Assembly: GCF_049676595.1 (NCBI RefSeq)
Contig: NZ_CP187259.1
Coordinates: 434,001 to 498,000, forward strand
Reading direction: 5' to 3'
Length of the DNA stretch: 64,000 nucleotides
Source of the DNA: Methanocella_A sp049676595
GTDB taxonomy: Archaea > Halobacteriota > Methanocellia > Methanocellales > Methanocellaceae
Positions 17,677-26,656 of this stretch are shown piece by piece (the stretch's first letter is position 1; each line of letters starts with the position of its first letter). A program made the position numbers and the translations under genes. Below the pieces are notes generated by a model. That model saw nothing but the letters and a program-made list of their open reading frames with translations. It made no database searches and was not told where the DNA came from.

Positions 17677-17863
17677 AGGAATTCCAGAAAAACTGGTCAG
17701 TTTCTATATACTTATCTTTTGTGTTATATAATTGAAAGGAGGATAAGCGGGCACTCTATATTGTGAAGCCAGATCGCTACAAACATGCTATTATACCTAC
17801 CCGATAAAGTATTGTACACCAAAACTTTTATATTCTCAGTTGCACTCTGTACCTATGCATAAT

Positions 17864-17879
17864 ATGTACATATAAGAAT
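17864..17879 (+). promoter_or_regulatory. Putative padR promoter with overlapping palindrome
   Basis: The palindrome ATGTACAT (17864-17871) overlaps the TATA-like acatataagaat that runs to 17879. Transcription would start near 17899, leaving a 23-nt leader before ATG 17922. PadR-family repressors are known to bind ATGT/ACAT inverted repeats, so autorepression of the operon is plausible; this is inferred from position. Confidence 0.4.
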
Positions 17880-17921
17880 TATGTGTATATTCAACAAAAG
17901 TGCATAAACTCTAGAGGTATT

Positions 17922-18281
17922 ATGCAGGAAGATATCGACAAGTGGCTGAAAGAACTCAAGAAGGGAAGCACCAAGCTCTCCATACTGTCCCTGCTCAGGT
18001 CTGGCGACAAGTACGGCTACGAGCTGATCCACGAGCTCGAGGTGCGAAGCGGTGGCGTCATCATCATCAAAGAGAGCAACGCGTATCCCGCCCTACATAC
18101 CATGGAAAGCGACGGGCTTGTAGAAAGCTACTGGAAAGAGACCGGGGAAGGCATACCGCCCCGCAAGTACTACCGGATTACATCCCGGGGGTCAGAGTTC
18201 CTCGAAGGGATGATCAGGGAGTGGAAACGGTATGTGAAAGCTATGGACGACATCTGGGGGGACGGCCGTGGATATCAGTAA
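17922..18281 (+). CDS. PadR-family transcriptional regulator
   Basis: 119 residues from ATG 17922; the frame runs on for 13 more codons upstream into the promoter. The winged helix is typical of PadR: LSILSLLRSGDKYGYELIHE (about 16-35), an acidic second helix, AYPALHTMESDGLVESYW, then a PPRKYYRIT wing. PadR proteins repress transporter or stress genes and often sense small toxic molecules. It is the first gene of a six-gene operon and overlaps the next gene by 14 bp, so it probably regulates the downstream ABC system. Confidence 0.88.
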   Translation: MQEDIDKWLKELKKGSTKLSILSLLRSGDKYGYELIHELEVRSGGVIIIKESNAYPALHTMESDGLVESYWKETGEGIPPRKYYRITSRGSEFLEGMIREWKRYVKAMDDIWGDGRGYQ

Positions 18282-19023
18282 GGATGCAAAGGCGAGGCTC
18301 GAGAACAGGGTTACCCGTATCGTCGGGGACATCGACATCTATGAAGCAGACAAGCAGGATATCGTTCGCGAGCTCACCTCTCACTTCTACGACTCCTCCA
18401 TGATGCGTGCCCAGTCCCGGGGATCGAAGACGATCGAGAAGGACGATGTAGAGGCAACGCTGGCCGACTCCGAAGATCCGAAAGAGATCGCCGCGGCGTA
18501 CATGAAGACCTATGTGGACTCGCTGGGCCGGGCAGGCATAATCAGCCGGTCAGTGGCGTTCATCATCGATCTGATCCTGGCGCTGGTGGCGACCGTTATC
18601 GTGGTCGCGCTCCTGAGCCTGCCGTTGCTGCCGTTCTTCCCCGGCGCAATCGTGGTGGAAACCCTCGCCAACGGCGAGCTGAACCTGACCTTCGCCAGCG
18701 ATCTGGCCGGCATGGTCTTCACGATCATCTGGGGCCTCGGGTCTCTCGTGACCATGATCTGTTACTTCGTGGTGCTGGAGGGCCGGTTCGGGTACACGCC
18801 CGGCAAGTGGCTGCTCGGGCTGCGCGTGCTGAAGGATGACGGCACCCGGATAGGCTATGTCGAATCCCTCCTCCGGAACCTGCCGAAGCTGCTGGGCAGC
18901 TTTTCGCTCCTCGTGCTGGACGCGCTGCTGATGATCATCCTGTTCAGGAAGGACCGCCAGAGGGGCTTCGACAAGATCGCCAGGACCATCGTGGTCCACA
19001 AGAACAAGAAGGAGGAAAAATAA
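18268..19023 (+). CDS. RDD-family membrane protein
   Basis: 251 residues, GTG start at 18268. The first 90 residues are soluble and helical (ADKQDIVRELTSHFYDSSMM; VEATLADSEDPKEIAAAYMK), resembling the N-terminal HAAS-like helices often paired with PadR. The RDD domain follows, with RAGIISRSVAFIIDLILALV, membrane helices, GYTPGKWLLGLRVL and RKDRQRGFDKIART at the end. It may be a cofactor or lipid/ion transport subunit. It overlaps padR and shares an A with the ABC gene (TAATG). Confidence 0.82.
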   Translation: MDISKDAKARLENRVTRIVGDIDIYEADKQDIVRELTSHFYDSSMMRAQSRGSKTIEKDDVEATLADSEDPKEIAAAYMKTYVDSLGRAGIISRSVAFIIDLILALVATVIVVALLSLPLLPFFPGAIVVETLANGELNLTFASDLAGMVFTIIWGLGSLVTMICYFVVLEGRFGYTPGKWLLGLRVLKDDGTRIGYVESLLRNLPKLLGSFSLLVLDALLMIILFRKDRQRGFDKIARTIVVHKNKKEEK

Positions 19024-19706
19024 TGGAATCCGTTGTAGATATTACCGGCGTCCGCAAGTCCTACGTGATGGGCAAAAACGAGCTCGAGGTGCTCAAGGGT
19101 GTCGACGTCCGCATCAACCGCGGCGAGTTCGTCAGCATCATGGGCCCGTCCGGCTCCGGCAAGTCGACCCTGATGAACCTGATCGGGCTCCTCGACCGCC
19201 CGACGGCCGGCGAGATCGCCATCAACGGGCACCCGATCAGCAAGCTCAATGACGTGGAGCTGTCCGCTCTGCGGGGCAAAGAGATCGGCTTCATCTTCCA
19301 GTCGTTCAACCTGGTCGCCAGGCTGAGCGCGCTGAAAAACGTAGAGCTGCCCATGATCTTCCAGGAGACCGCGAAGCAGAAGCGCACCGAGACCGCGAAG
19401 AGGTACCTCGAAGAGGTCGGCCTCACCGACCGCATGTCCCACAAGCCCAACGAGCTGTCGGGCGGCCAGCGGCAAAGAGTGGCCATCGCCAGGGCGCTGG
19501 TCAACGACCCGGCCATCCTCCTCGCGGACGAGCCCACGGGTAACCTGGACACGAAGACCGGCGAGGAGATCATGCAGCTGTTCCTGGACCTGAACAAGAA
19601 GGGCAGGACCATCGTGATGGTCACCCACGAGCCCGACCTCGCCGAGTACGGCGACCGCATCATCCGGATCAGGGACGGCCTCATCGTAGGCGAAGACGAA
19701 AAGTAA
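19023..19706 (+). CDS. MacB/LolD-type ABC transporter ATP-binding protein
   Basis: 227 residues. Walker A is GPSGSGKST (about 41-49), the signature motif LSGGQRQRVAIARAL, and Walker B ILLADEPTGNLD followed by the H-loop VTHEP. The Q-loop (FIFQSFNL) is normal, so an active ATPase is expected. It belongs with the two FtsX-type permeases encoded downstream, forming a type VII (MacB-like) mechanotransmission complex at the membrane. Its start overlaps the RDD gene stop by one base. Confidence 0.95.
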   Translation: MESVVDITGVRKSYVMGKNELEVLKGVDVRINRGEFVSIMGPSGSGKSTLMNLIGLLDRPTAGEIAINGHPISKLNDVELSALRGKEIGFIFQSFNLVARLSALKNVELPMIFQETAKQKRTETAKRYLEEVGLTDRMSHKPNELSGGQRQRVAIARALVNDPAILLADEPTGNLDTKTGEEIMQLFLDLNKKGRTIVMVTHEPDLAEYGDRIIRIRDGLIVGEDEK

Positions 19707-19764
19707 CGATTGACAATCACCAACTGACTTACCATATTACCATACTATACAAGGAGAACCAGAA

Positions 19765-20790
19765 ATGAGAACATCCGTAAAACTGGCCAGCATATGTGTG
19801 ATGCTGGTACTGCTGTTAACCTTATCGACGCCGGCGTTCGCCGCCAAGACGAACCCCGTGCTCTCCGTGACCGGCACCACGGTCGCCCCGGTGGCCGCCG
19901 TGACCGCGACCACCGCATCCGCTCCGCTGATGCCCGGCGACACAGGCACCGTCGTCGTGACCATCACCAACACGCTCAAGTCGCCGGGAGCCGGCAACAC
20001 GACCACCGTCACCGAATCCTCTCAGAACCAGTATTACCTTCCGCAGGCTCAGACTCCTGACATGAGCACGACCAGGACTACCCAGACTACGTCCACTGAT
20101 GGCTCCTCCGGCGCCTGCGAGCTCAAGTTCGTGAACCTGCTCTCCGAAGGCCCCATCCAGGTGCAGAACGCCGCGTACACTGACGTCGGCTACCTTGGCC
20201 TCGGCGACAGCGCCCAGTTCCAGTTCACCATCAAGGTCGACGGCTCCGCCGCAGACGGCAAGTACTACCTGCCCCTGAAAGTGAAGACCGACAGCGACGG
20301 CTGCTACATCAACCAGGTCGTGCCTGTCGTGATCGACAGCACCCAGCCGAAGATGGTCCTCAACGACGCCCCGGCCAAGCTGGGCACCTCCAAGGGTAAC
20401 ATCATCATAGACGTGGTCAACTACCGGGCGAGCGGCATCACCTCTGCCAGCGTAGTTCCCTCGGGCGACGAATTCTCGTTTAAGCCCCGGGCAGAGTACA
20501 CCGTCGGCAACATCGGCGCCGGCGAAATGTACACCGTGACCTTCGAGACTGCGAGCAAGAACGCCACGTACACCGGTTCCCCGTCCTTCGTGCTCAAGTA
20601 CAAGAACGGCGACAACTGGCACCAGACCGCCCCCTACGTAGTAGCCATGGAGCCGAAGACTGACGCGGCTGCGGCAAACAACGGCGGCGACAACAGCACC
20701 CTGCTCATCCTGGGCGGCGTCCTGGTCGTCGTCGTGCTTCTGATCGGCGGCGTATACCTGTTCATGAGAAGCCAGAGGTCTAAAAAGTGA
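19765..20790 (+). CDS. Secreted, membrane-anchored S-layer-type protein of the ABC operon
   Basis: 341 residues with a strong aaggag ribosome site. It has a signal peptide (VKLASICVMLVLLLTLSTPAFA), then beta-rich domains with COG1361 character (LMPGDTGTVVVTITNTLKSP; LGLGDSAQFQFTIKVDGSA; IGAGEMYTVTFET) and a C-terminal membrane helix (LLILGGVLVVVVLLIGGVYL) with a basic tail. It sits between the ATPase and the permeases, so it may be the extracytoplasmic partner, functionally like MacA. That role is inferred from position only. Confidence 0.8.
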   Translation: MRTSVKLASICVMLVLLLTLSTPAFAAKTNPVLSVTGTTVAPVAAVTATTASAPLMPGDTGTVVVTITNTLKSPGAGNTTTVTESSQNQYYLPQAQTPDMSTTRTTQTTSTDGSSGACELKFVNLLSEGPIQVQNAAYTDVGYLGLGDSAQFQFTIKVDGSAADGKYYLPLKVKTDSDGCYINQVVPVVIDSTQPKMVLNDAPAKLGTSKGNIIIDVVNYRASGITSASVVPSGDEFSFKPRAEYTVGNIGAGEMYTVTFETASKNATYTGSPSFVLKYKNGDNWHQTAPYVVAMEPKTDAAAANNGGDNSTLLILGGVLVVVVLLIGGVYLFMRSQRSKK

Positions 20791-21989
20791 AGTTCTCTGA
20801 TGTGCTGGAGTACGTGGTCATAGACTTTACTAGCAACAAGTTCAAGACCCTGCTCTCCAGCCTGGGCATCATCATCGGCGTCCTGGCCATCGTAGCCATG
20901 CTCACGTTCGGCGATGCCCTGTACAGCGGCGTCAGTTCGCAGTTCGGCACCCTGGAGCTCGACACCATGATCCTGCTCCCCATGGGCATCGACATGAACA
21001 CGGGCATGCAGGTCCAGAAAGCCCCCGCCAAGTTCACCGACAGGGACGTCAACATCATCAGGAGCACCTCGGGCGTCAAAGAGGTCTACCCGGAGATCAG
21101 CACGGGCGCCATGGCCCGGTACAAGGACGAAAACCGGACGCTGGGAGTCAGCGGAATAGTACCCCAGTACATGGGATCGTACGCGTCTCAGGTCGACAAG
21201 GGCCGGTACCTGACCCAGTCGGACACCTACTCGGTAGTGATCGGCAGCAAGGTTGCTAACGGCACCTTCGGGCGGAAGATTCCCACGGGCTCCTACATTA
21301 CCCTGTCCAACCCGTACACGGGCAAGTCCCAGGACTACGTGGTCGTAGGCATCATGAAGGAGCGGAACGGCTCCATCCTCGCCGGCGACCCCAACACCGC
21401 GGTCTACATGACCAAGGCGGGCATCAAAGCGCTGACAGACCAGGATACCTACAGCTACATAGCGATCAGGTCAGACAGCGTCGAGGGAGCGGACCAGACA
21501 GCGACCAACGTGGACAAAGCGCTGAAGTACATCCACAGGAACGAAGCCTACATGGTGCTGACGCAGAAGATGTTCGTGGACGCGATCAACCAGGTCTTCA
21601 GCATCATCAAGACTGCGCTCGCCGGCATCGGAGCGATCTCCCTCGTCGTCGGCGGCATCGGCATCGCCAACGTCATGATGCTGACCGTCCGGGAGCGGGT
21701 CAAAGAGATCGGCCTGATGAAGGCCGTCGGGGCGACCTCGACCGACGTGAGGGTGATCTTCCTCACCGAAGCCCTGCTGCTGGGCCTTTTCAGCGGCATC
21801 GCGGGCGTGGTAGTCACGATGATAGCTGCCTGGGCGATAGGTGAGTATATCAACATGTCTCTCAGCGTCTCGCTGAACAACGCACTGATCGGCATCGCGT
21901 TCGGGGTAATCCTCACGGTCGTCGCGGGCGTCTACCCGGCCAGCCAGGCGTCGAAGCTCGACCCGATTGACGCGCTGAGGACGGAGTAA
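20787..21989 (+). CDS. MacB-like ABC permease (FtsX family), first copy
   Basis: 400 residues, GTG start overlapping the upstream stop (GTGA). It has an N-terminal helix (KTLLSSLGIIIGVLAIVAML), a large extracytoplasmic domain of about 230 residues, then three C-terminal helices with the FtsX signature GGIGIANVMMLTVRERVKEI and GLMKAVGATSTDVR. The C-terminus is the usual A..LDPIDALRTE. It pairs with the ATPase and with its paralogue 2 bp downstream, probably as a heterodimer that moves or releases a lipid, peptide or lipoprotein at the membrane. Confidence 0.93.
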   Translation: MKFSDVLEYVVIDFTSNKFKTLLSSLGIIIGVLAIVAMLTFGDALYSGVSSQFGTLELDTMILLPMGIDMNTGMQVQKAPAKFTDRDVNIIRSTSGVKEVYPEISTGAMARYKDENRTLGVSGIVPQYMGSYASQVDKGRYLTQSDTYSVVIGSKVANGTFGRKIPTGSYITLSNPYTGKSQDYVVVGIMKERNGSILAGDPNTAVYMTKAGIKALTDQDTYSYIAIRSDSVEGADQTATNVDKALKYIHRNEAYMVLTQKMFVDAINQVFSIIKTALAGIGAISLVVGGIGIANVMMLTVRERVKEIGLMKAVGATSTDVRVIFLTEALLLGLFSGIAGVVVTMIAAWAIGEYINMSLSVSLNNALIGIAFGVILTVVAGVYPASQASKLDPIDALRTE

Positions 21990-21991
21990 AC

Positions 21992-23218
21992 ATGAAAGCT
22001 ACAGACGTAGTCGAGTACGCGCTCGCCGACTTCAACAGCAACAAGTTCAAGACGCTGATGTCCAGCCTGGGCATCATCATAGGCGTCATGGCTATCGTGG
22101 CCATGATGAGCATCAGCGACGGCGTGTTCAGCGGCGTGTCCGCGGAGTTCGGCGACCTCGACCTGAACCAGATCATCCTGCTCCCCCAGAGCCTGGAAGA
22201 CCAGAGCGGCGGCATGGGCATGAGCTACGGCATAGCCCAGACCAGCAAGCCTCCCGCCAGGTTCACCGAGCGAGACATAGGGACCATTCTGAACACCCCC
22301 GGCGTAGCCGAGGTGAACCCCAAGATCGAGGTGTCCGGCACCGTCCAGTACCTGGGCGATAACCGGAGCCTGTCGATCCAGGGCGTCAGCCCCCAGAACG
22401 AGAAAAAGCTGTCGACGACGCTCGACAAAGGCCGGTTCCTGTCACCCTCTGACAGGTACTCCGTGGTGATCGGCAGCAAGATCGCGAACGGCACGTTCGA
22501 AAAGAACCTGCGCACAGGGTCCACGATCACCATCTATAACCAGATGACCGGCAAGTCTCAGGACTACACGGTCGTGGGCATCCTCAAGGAAAGCAACGGC
22601 TCGATCGTCACCGGCAACCCCAACAGCTACATCTACATGACCCGGGCGGGCATCAACGGGTTCTCCAACGAGGAGTACTACAACGTGATTTACATCACCT
22701 CCGACTCCCCGGACACCGTAGACGAGACCGCAGCGGCAGTCAAGGAGAACCTCGCCAGGACCCACCGTAACGAAGCCTACGACCTCGTCACGATGAAGTC
22801 GTTCTCCCAGGCGATTACCGCCATCTTCGACTACATCAAGTACCTGCTGGGCGGCATCGCCGGCATTTCCCTCGTCGTCGGCGGCATCGGCATCATGAAC
22901 GTCATGCTGCTGACCGTCAAAGAGCGCACCAAGGAGATCGGCCTCATGAAGGCGGTCGGGGCGACCACGGCAAACGTGCGGAACCTCTTCCTGATCGAAT
23001 CCGTATCCCTCGGCTTCATCAGCGGGCTAATCGGCCTGGCGCTGGCCGTCGTCATCATGATGATCGTCAGCAACGCCATCGGCATGAACATGGGTGTATC
23101 CCTGTCCAACGCCGTCATCGGCATCGCCTTCGGCTGCCTGGCCACCACCATCGCGGGCGTCTACCCCGCCAACCAGGCCGCCAAGCTGGACCCCATCGAG
23201 GCGCTGCGCACGGAATAA
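21992..23218 (+). CDS. MacB-like ABC permease (FtsX family), second copy
   Basis: 408 residues, paralogous to the upstream gene along the whole length: same opening (FNSNKFKTLMSSLGIIIGVM), same middle motif (DKGRFLSPSDRYSVVIGSKI) and same end (LDPIEALRTE). The FtsX segment is GGIGIMNVMLLTVKERTKEI. It is likely the second half of a heterodimeric permease. It is the last gene of the operon; a T-rich stretch (ttttcttttctcttttt) follows within 40 bp and may end the transcript. Confidence 0.93.
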   Translation: MKATDVVEYALADFNSNKFKTLMSSLGIIIGVMAIVAMMSISDGVFSGVSAEFGDLDLNQIILLPQSLEDQSGGMGMSYGIAQTSKPPARFTERDIGTILNTPGVAEVNPKIEVSGTVQYLGDNRSLSIQGVSPQNEKKLSTTLDKGRFLSPSDRYSVVIGSKIANGTFEKNLRTGSTITIYNQMTGKSQDYTVVGILKESNGSIVTGNPNSYIYMTRAGINGFSNEEYYNVIYITSDSPDTVDETAAAVKENLARTHRNEAYDLVTMKSFSQAITAIFDYIKYLLGGIAGISLVVGGIGIMNVMLLTVKERTKEIGLMKAVGATTANVRNLFLIESVSLGFISGLIGLALAVVIMMIVSNAIGMNMGVSLSNAVIGIAFGCLATTIAGVYPANQAAKLDPIEALRTE

Positions 23219-23412
23219 TAGCGCAGTGTCTCGCCTTTTCTTTTCTCTTTTTACCGCATGAGCCCGGAAGCCCGGCGTATGTACTAGTGAAATTTTCCGG
23301 ATAGTCTGTCAGCTGAAAATTTTAGACTTATAGTAATAAATCCATATATATCCACATTTTGCTATTTAACTGCTTATTATGGTTAAATACACTCAAAAAA
23401 TGCAATTATCCC

Positions 23413-23426
23413 TATATATCCACATT
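23413..23426 (+). promoter_or_regulatory. TATA-containing 14-bp direct repeat ahead of the TPR gene
   Basis: TATATATCCACATT occurs at 23413-23426 and, identical, at 23345-23358. The downstream copy puts TATATAT about 30 bp before ATG 23446, so it is the likely core promoter for a leaderless message. The upstream copy may be a second start or a binding site. The rest of 23219-23445 is AT-rich with no coding signal. Confidence 0.45.
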
Positions 23427-23445
23427 CTCAAATTTCTAGATACTT

Positions 23446-24378
23446 ATGTCCCAAAAAGAGGAGGGCGACCCGCTCGAGGACTGCGAGGCCATGTACCACA
23501 TGGTGGTCGCAGAGGTGCTGCGGGAGATGGGATACCATGACCGGGCAGAAGAGTCCTTTATGAAGGCCGTGTCCATGGACCCGTGGAACATGGCCATCAG
23601 GGTCAGGTACGGTGCTTTTCTCGCTCACACCGGCCGGCTCGAAGCGGCGATCGAGGAGTTCGGCCGCATCCTCGACCTGGAGCCGGGCAACATGACCGCC
23701 CGGCTGAACCTGTCCCAGGCCCTCGAGCGGTACGGGCTGTACGAAAAAGCCATGGCCGAAGTGCTCCACTGCCTGCACCGCGATCCGGAGAGCCCTGTGC
23801 TACTTCACTCTTATGGCAGGCTCCAGGAGCGATGTGGCCGCATACCTGAAGCCGCAGCCTGCTATGCCGAGGCCATCCGCGCGGACGACGACAACCACGC
23901 CGTACACTATGATCTGGGCATCCTGCTCCTGGAAACCGGCGACCTGGACGGCGCGGAAGAGGAGCTCCTGAAAGCGGCCATCCAGGACCCTGCGGACCTC
24001 GCCGCGGCCTGCACCTACGGGAGAATCCTCGAAGATCGAGGCCGCTATTCGGGCACCGAAGACGGGCTAAGGGAACTCGTCAGCCTGGAGCCATCGCTCC
24101 CTACCGCCCGCTACCGGTACGGGATACTGCTCGAGCGCACCGGCCGCTTCGACGAAGCCCTCGTCCAGTACTCCCGGGCGGTCCGGCTCTGCCCCCATGA
24201 CCGGGAGGCCTGCCTCGCCTACGCCGGCCTGCTGAGCAGACTGGGCAGCAAAGACATCGACACCCGGCTGGCCGAGCTCCTCGACATGACCCCCGACGAC
24301 GGCATCGTCACCGAGATGGTCGCCGAGGCCGGCGAGCCCGAGAACATGCAACGGGCTTACTACTACCATTTCGAGTAG
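23446..24378 (+). CDS. Tetratricopeptide-repeat protein
   Basis: 310 residues made almost entirely of about seven TPR units with the usual A/G/Y spacing, for example FMKAVSMDPWNMAIRVRYGA, AIEEFGRILDLEPGNMTARL, CYAEAIRADDDNHAVHYDLG, ALVQYSRAVRLCPHDREACL. It has no signal peptide or membrane helix, so it is a cytoplasmic protein-protein scaffold. The partners are unknown. It is monocistronic and is followed by a repeat element. Confidence 0.85.
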   Translation: MSQKEEGDPLEDCEAMYHMVVAEVLREMGYHDRAEESFMKAVSMDPWNMAIRVRYGAFLAHTGRLEAAIEEFGRILDLEPGNMTARLNLSQALERYGLYEKAMAEVLHCLHRDPESPVLLHSYGRLQERCGRIPEAAACYAEAIRADDDNHAVHYDLGILLLETGDLDGAEEELLKAAIQDPADLAAACTYGRILEDRGRYSGTEDGLRELVSLEPSLPTARYRYGILLERTGRFDEALVQYSRAVRLCPHDREACLAYAGLLSRLGSKDIDTRLAELLDMTPDDGIVTEMVAEAGEPENMQRAYYYHFE

Positions 24379-24390
24379 CTCGATTGGTGT

Positions 24391-24760
24391 GAGACAGCAA
24401 TACGAACGCTGCGCTGTGCATACCTGGTTGCTCATACTGCGTGAGACAGCAATACGAACGCTGCGCTGTGCCAGATCACAGATTACGACAGATTGCTCAG
24501 ATTACACAGATTTTATTTAAAATAAGGAGTACCGCGAACCACTTCCTTTTTTATTATTGATTAGCATCTGTGCAATCTGTAATATCTGTCGTAATCTGTG
24601 ATCCTGTATACAAGGGACTGCTTCCAGTCGGTCACAGCGCAGCGTTCGTGTACGTTCACGAGCACAGGGATAACACTTTTAATGTTTTCCGAGAAATCTG
24701 TATCAAGCACAGCGCAGCGTTCGTCATCGTTCACGATAGCCTTTGTAACTTGCATTGCCG
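24391..24760. repeat. Intergenic hairpin element, family B (AGCGCAGCGTTCGT)
   Basis: The core GCACAGCGCAGCGTTCGT recurs. Two left units (from 24391) repeat at 52 bp and two right units, inverted (from about 24633 and 24708), repeat at 75 bp. Between them is a long inverted repeat of CAGATTACGA-type words (about 24472-24516 against 24561-24605). The same element type is at 27453-27970 and 60385-60740. It is non-coding. Confidence 0.8.
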
Positions 24761-24826
24761 GTATTCTTTTACACTATCACCCACAAATCAACAGGTTTAA
24801 TACTCTTTCAGTAGTACAACAGGCTT

Positions 24827-26260
24827 ATGTGTCCCGGAATGGCCGACGAAAACGGTGAGGAGCTGCCGACGATCATCGAGGCCCAGCTGAACTACTCGAT
24901 GACCGACGAGAGGGGAGAGCCGCTGGCTGGCGGAGAGGCGAGCGGTATGGTTAACGCGGAGAGCCTGTCAGTCTTCCCGAAGCTGGGGGAGACGCTGCTG
25001 CTGTCGCTGCGGGAGATCACGGGGCTGAACGCCGCCGACTACCGGCTGGAGATCGTGCTCTCCTCCGGGGAGAAGCTGGCGTTTTTTAACCTGGGCAGGC
25101 GGTTCGACGACTTCGTCCGGGAGCTGGTGAAGGCCCGCAACGAGGTGCTGCTCAAGGACATGCTCATGCAGGAAAAGGTCCTGAAGCAGAACGTCAAGGC
25201 CACTTACTCGTTTTTCGAGGGCGAGCAGGCCTCTCGCTCCGGCCCCTGCGAGGTCAGGGTGTACGAAACGGGGCTGCTGGTGCTGCCCGAGACTTCCGAC
25301 CCCTTCAGGCTGCCGTTCAGCTACGTCTCGGGCGTGCAGGATCAGGACTACCGGCTGACGCTGGCCACCGAGCAGGGCCGGAAGCTGGTGCTGTCGATGA
25401 TGGGCCGGGAGTTCGACCCGCTGAAGAAAGCGCTCGGCGACGCCATGAATGCCCTGTCGCTGAAGGCGCAGGCCACCTTCAAGGAGCTGGTGCCGCTGGC
25501 TGATCCAGCCATGGTGCGGAAAGCGTCGCGCTATGTCAGGGATGGCCGGGCGGCCATGAAGAAAGACCTGGACGCAGTTTCGCCCAAGATCTGGCCCGAC
25601 ATGGAGAAGAAGCTCCAGGCGGCGGGGGTCTTCGACGAATACAGCCACCTCAAGACCGTGGGCCAGGCCGATCGCATGTGCATCGGCGTCAAGAAGGGCC
25701 TGCCCGCCGACCCCACCGTGGAGTATGTCTGGTACCTGACCCCCGTCTACGGTGAGGGAGGCAAGCCCGGCAACGCGCTGATCATGGAGGCGGTATCCGT
25801 CACCCCGGGCGAAACCCCCGAGGGGGAAGAAGAGCCGGAGGCGGCGGAGACTGAAGCTCCGGCAGAGCCGGTTCCTGAAGTGGAGGATGCGGACGCACAG
25901 AAGTCCATCGGCAAGGCGACCTACGTGTTCAGGATCGTCAGCAGGAAGGACTATCCGGGCATGAGCAAGGCTGACCTCGACCGGGCCGCGGAGGAGGCGG
26001 TGCGAACGCTGAACGACTGCATGATCGCCATCAACTTCCGCCGGGAGCCGATCTTCCTGTCGGACGAGAAGCTCAGGGAGCCGGCCAACCTGCAGTACCT
26101 GTACTCTGTACAGCGGCTGCCTGAACTGAGATACCTGCGGGAACGGTTTGTCGGCAGGGTCGCCCATGCGGGCAAGGAAAAATGGAAGAAGGACCTGAGC
26201 GCGCTGCTGGCCTTCAACGTCGGCACAGCCGACGATAGTGTAAGGTGGACCAAGGCTTAA
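24827..26260 (+). CDS. Uncharacterised protein with two PH-like repeats
   Basis: 477 residues. ATG 24827 lies 25-30 bp after a TATA-like tttaatac, so a leaderless start fits; an ATG four codons later is the alternative. Two similar beta-rich modules are seen in the first half: YRLEIVLSSGEKLAFFNLGR with FDDFVRELVKARNE, and YRLTLATEQGRKLVLSMMGR with FDPLKKALGDAMNA, reminiscent of PH-type folds. An acidic Glu/Ala/Pro linker at about 325-360 precedes a C-terminal domain with PIFLSDEKLREP. There is no membrane segment. Function unknown; the next two genes encode zinc-ribbon proteins. Confidence 0.65.
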   Translation: MCPGMADENGEELPTIIEAQLNYSMTDERGEPLAGGEASGMVNAESLSVFPKLGETLLLSLREITGLNAADYRLEIVLSSGEKLAFFNLGRRFDDFVRELVKARNEVLLKDMLMQEKVLKQNVKATYSFFEGEQASRSGPCEVRVYETGLLVLPETSDPFRLPFSYVSGVQDQDYRLTLATEQGRKLVLSMMGREFDPLKKALGDAMNALSLKAQATFKELVPLADPAMVRKASRYVRDGRAAMKKDLDAVSPKIWPDMEKKLQAAGVFDEYSHLKTVGQADRMCIGVKKGLPADPTVEYVWYLTPVYGEGGKPGNALIMEAVSVTPGETPEGEEEPEAAETEAPAEPVPEVEDADAQKSIGKATYVFRIVSRKDYPGMSKADLDRAAEEAVRTLNDCMIAINFRREPIFLSDEKLREPANLQYLYSVQRLPELRYLRERFVGRVAHAGKEKWKKDLSALLAFNVGTADDSVRWTKA

Positions 26261-26295
26261 AGTTTTAATAGTTTAGGCGTATAAAACAGACAATT

Positions 26296-26637
26296 ATGGC
26301 TGGATATAAGCAACCGTGCAGGTACTGCGGCAAGCTCGTGCCCCCGGATTCCAACGTATGCCCGTACTGTGCCCGGGCCGATCCGAACGGGCCCATGAAG
26401 TGCCCCAAATGCCGGGCCACGGTAGAGCCGGGGTTCAAGGTCTGCCCCCACTGCGGACTACAGTTACAGCTCACCTGTCCTAAGTGTGGAAAGCCCACGT
26501 TCTTCGGGGCCCAGTGCGATGCCTGCGGTGGCTCGCTCAAAGTCAAGTGCCCCAATCCGAAATGCGGGTTCGAGCAGCCTCCCACCGGAGACAACTGCGT
26601 GAAATGCGGGAAACCGCTCAACGCTACCAAGAAGTAA
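26296..26637 (+). CDS. Multi-zinc-ribbon protein
   Basis: 113 residues with four successive zinc-ribbon knuckle pairs: CRYCGK/CPYC, CPKC/CPHCG, CPKCGK/CDACGG, CPNPKC/CVKCGK. Each is a CxxC (or C...C) pair at the expected spacing, so the whole chain is probably structured by zinc. It may work as an adaptor or nucleic-acid-binding factor; no target is evident. It starts 35 bp after the preceding gene and lies 20 bp before the next cysteine-rich protein, so the three are a likely operon. Confidence 0.75.
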   Translation: MAGYKQPCRYCGKLVPPDSNVCPYCARADPNGPMKCPKCRATVEPGFKVCPHCGLQLQLTCPKCGKPTFFGAQCDACGGSLKVKCPNPKCGFEQPPTGDNCVKCGKPLNATKK

Positions 26638-26656
26638 TAAAAAATGAGTGGATATT

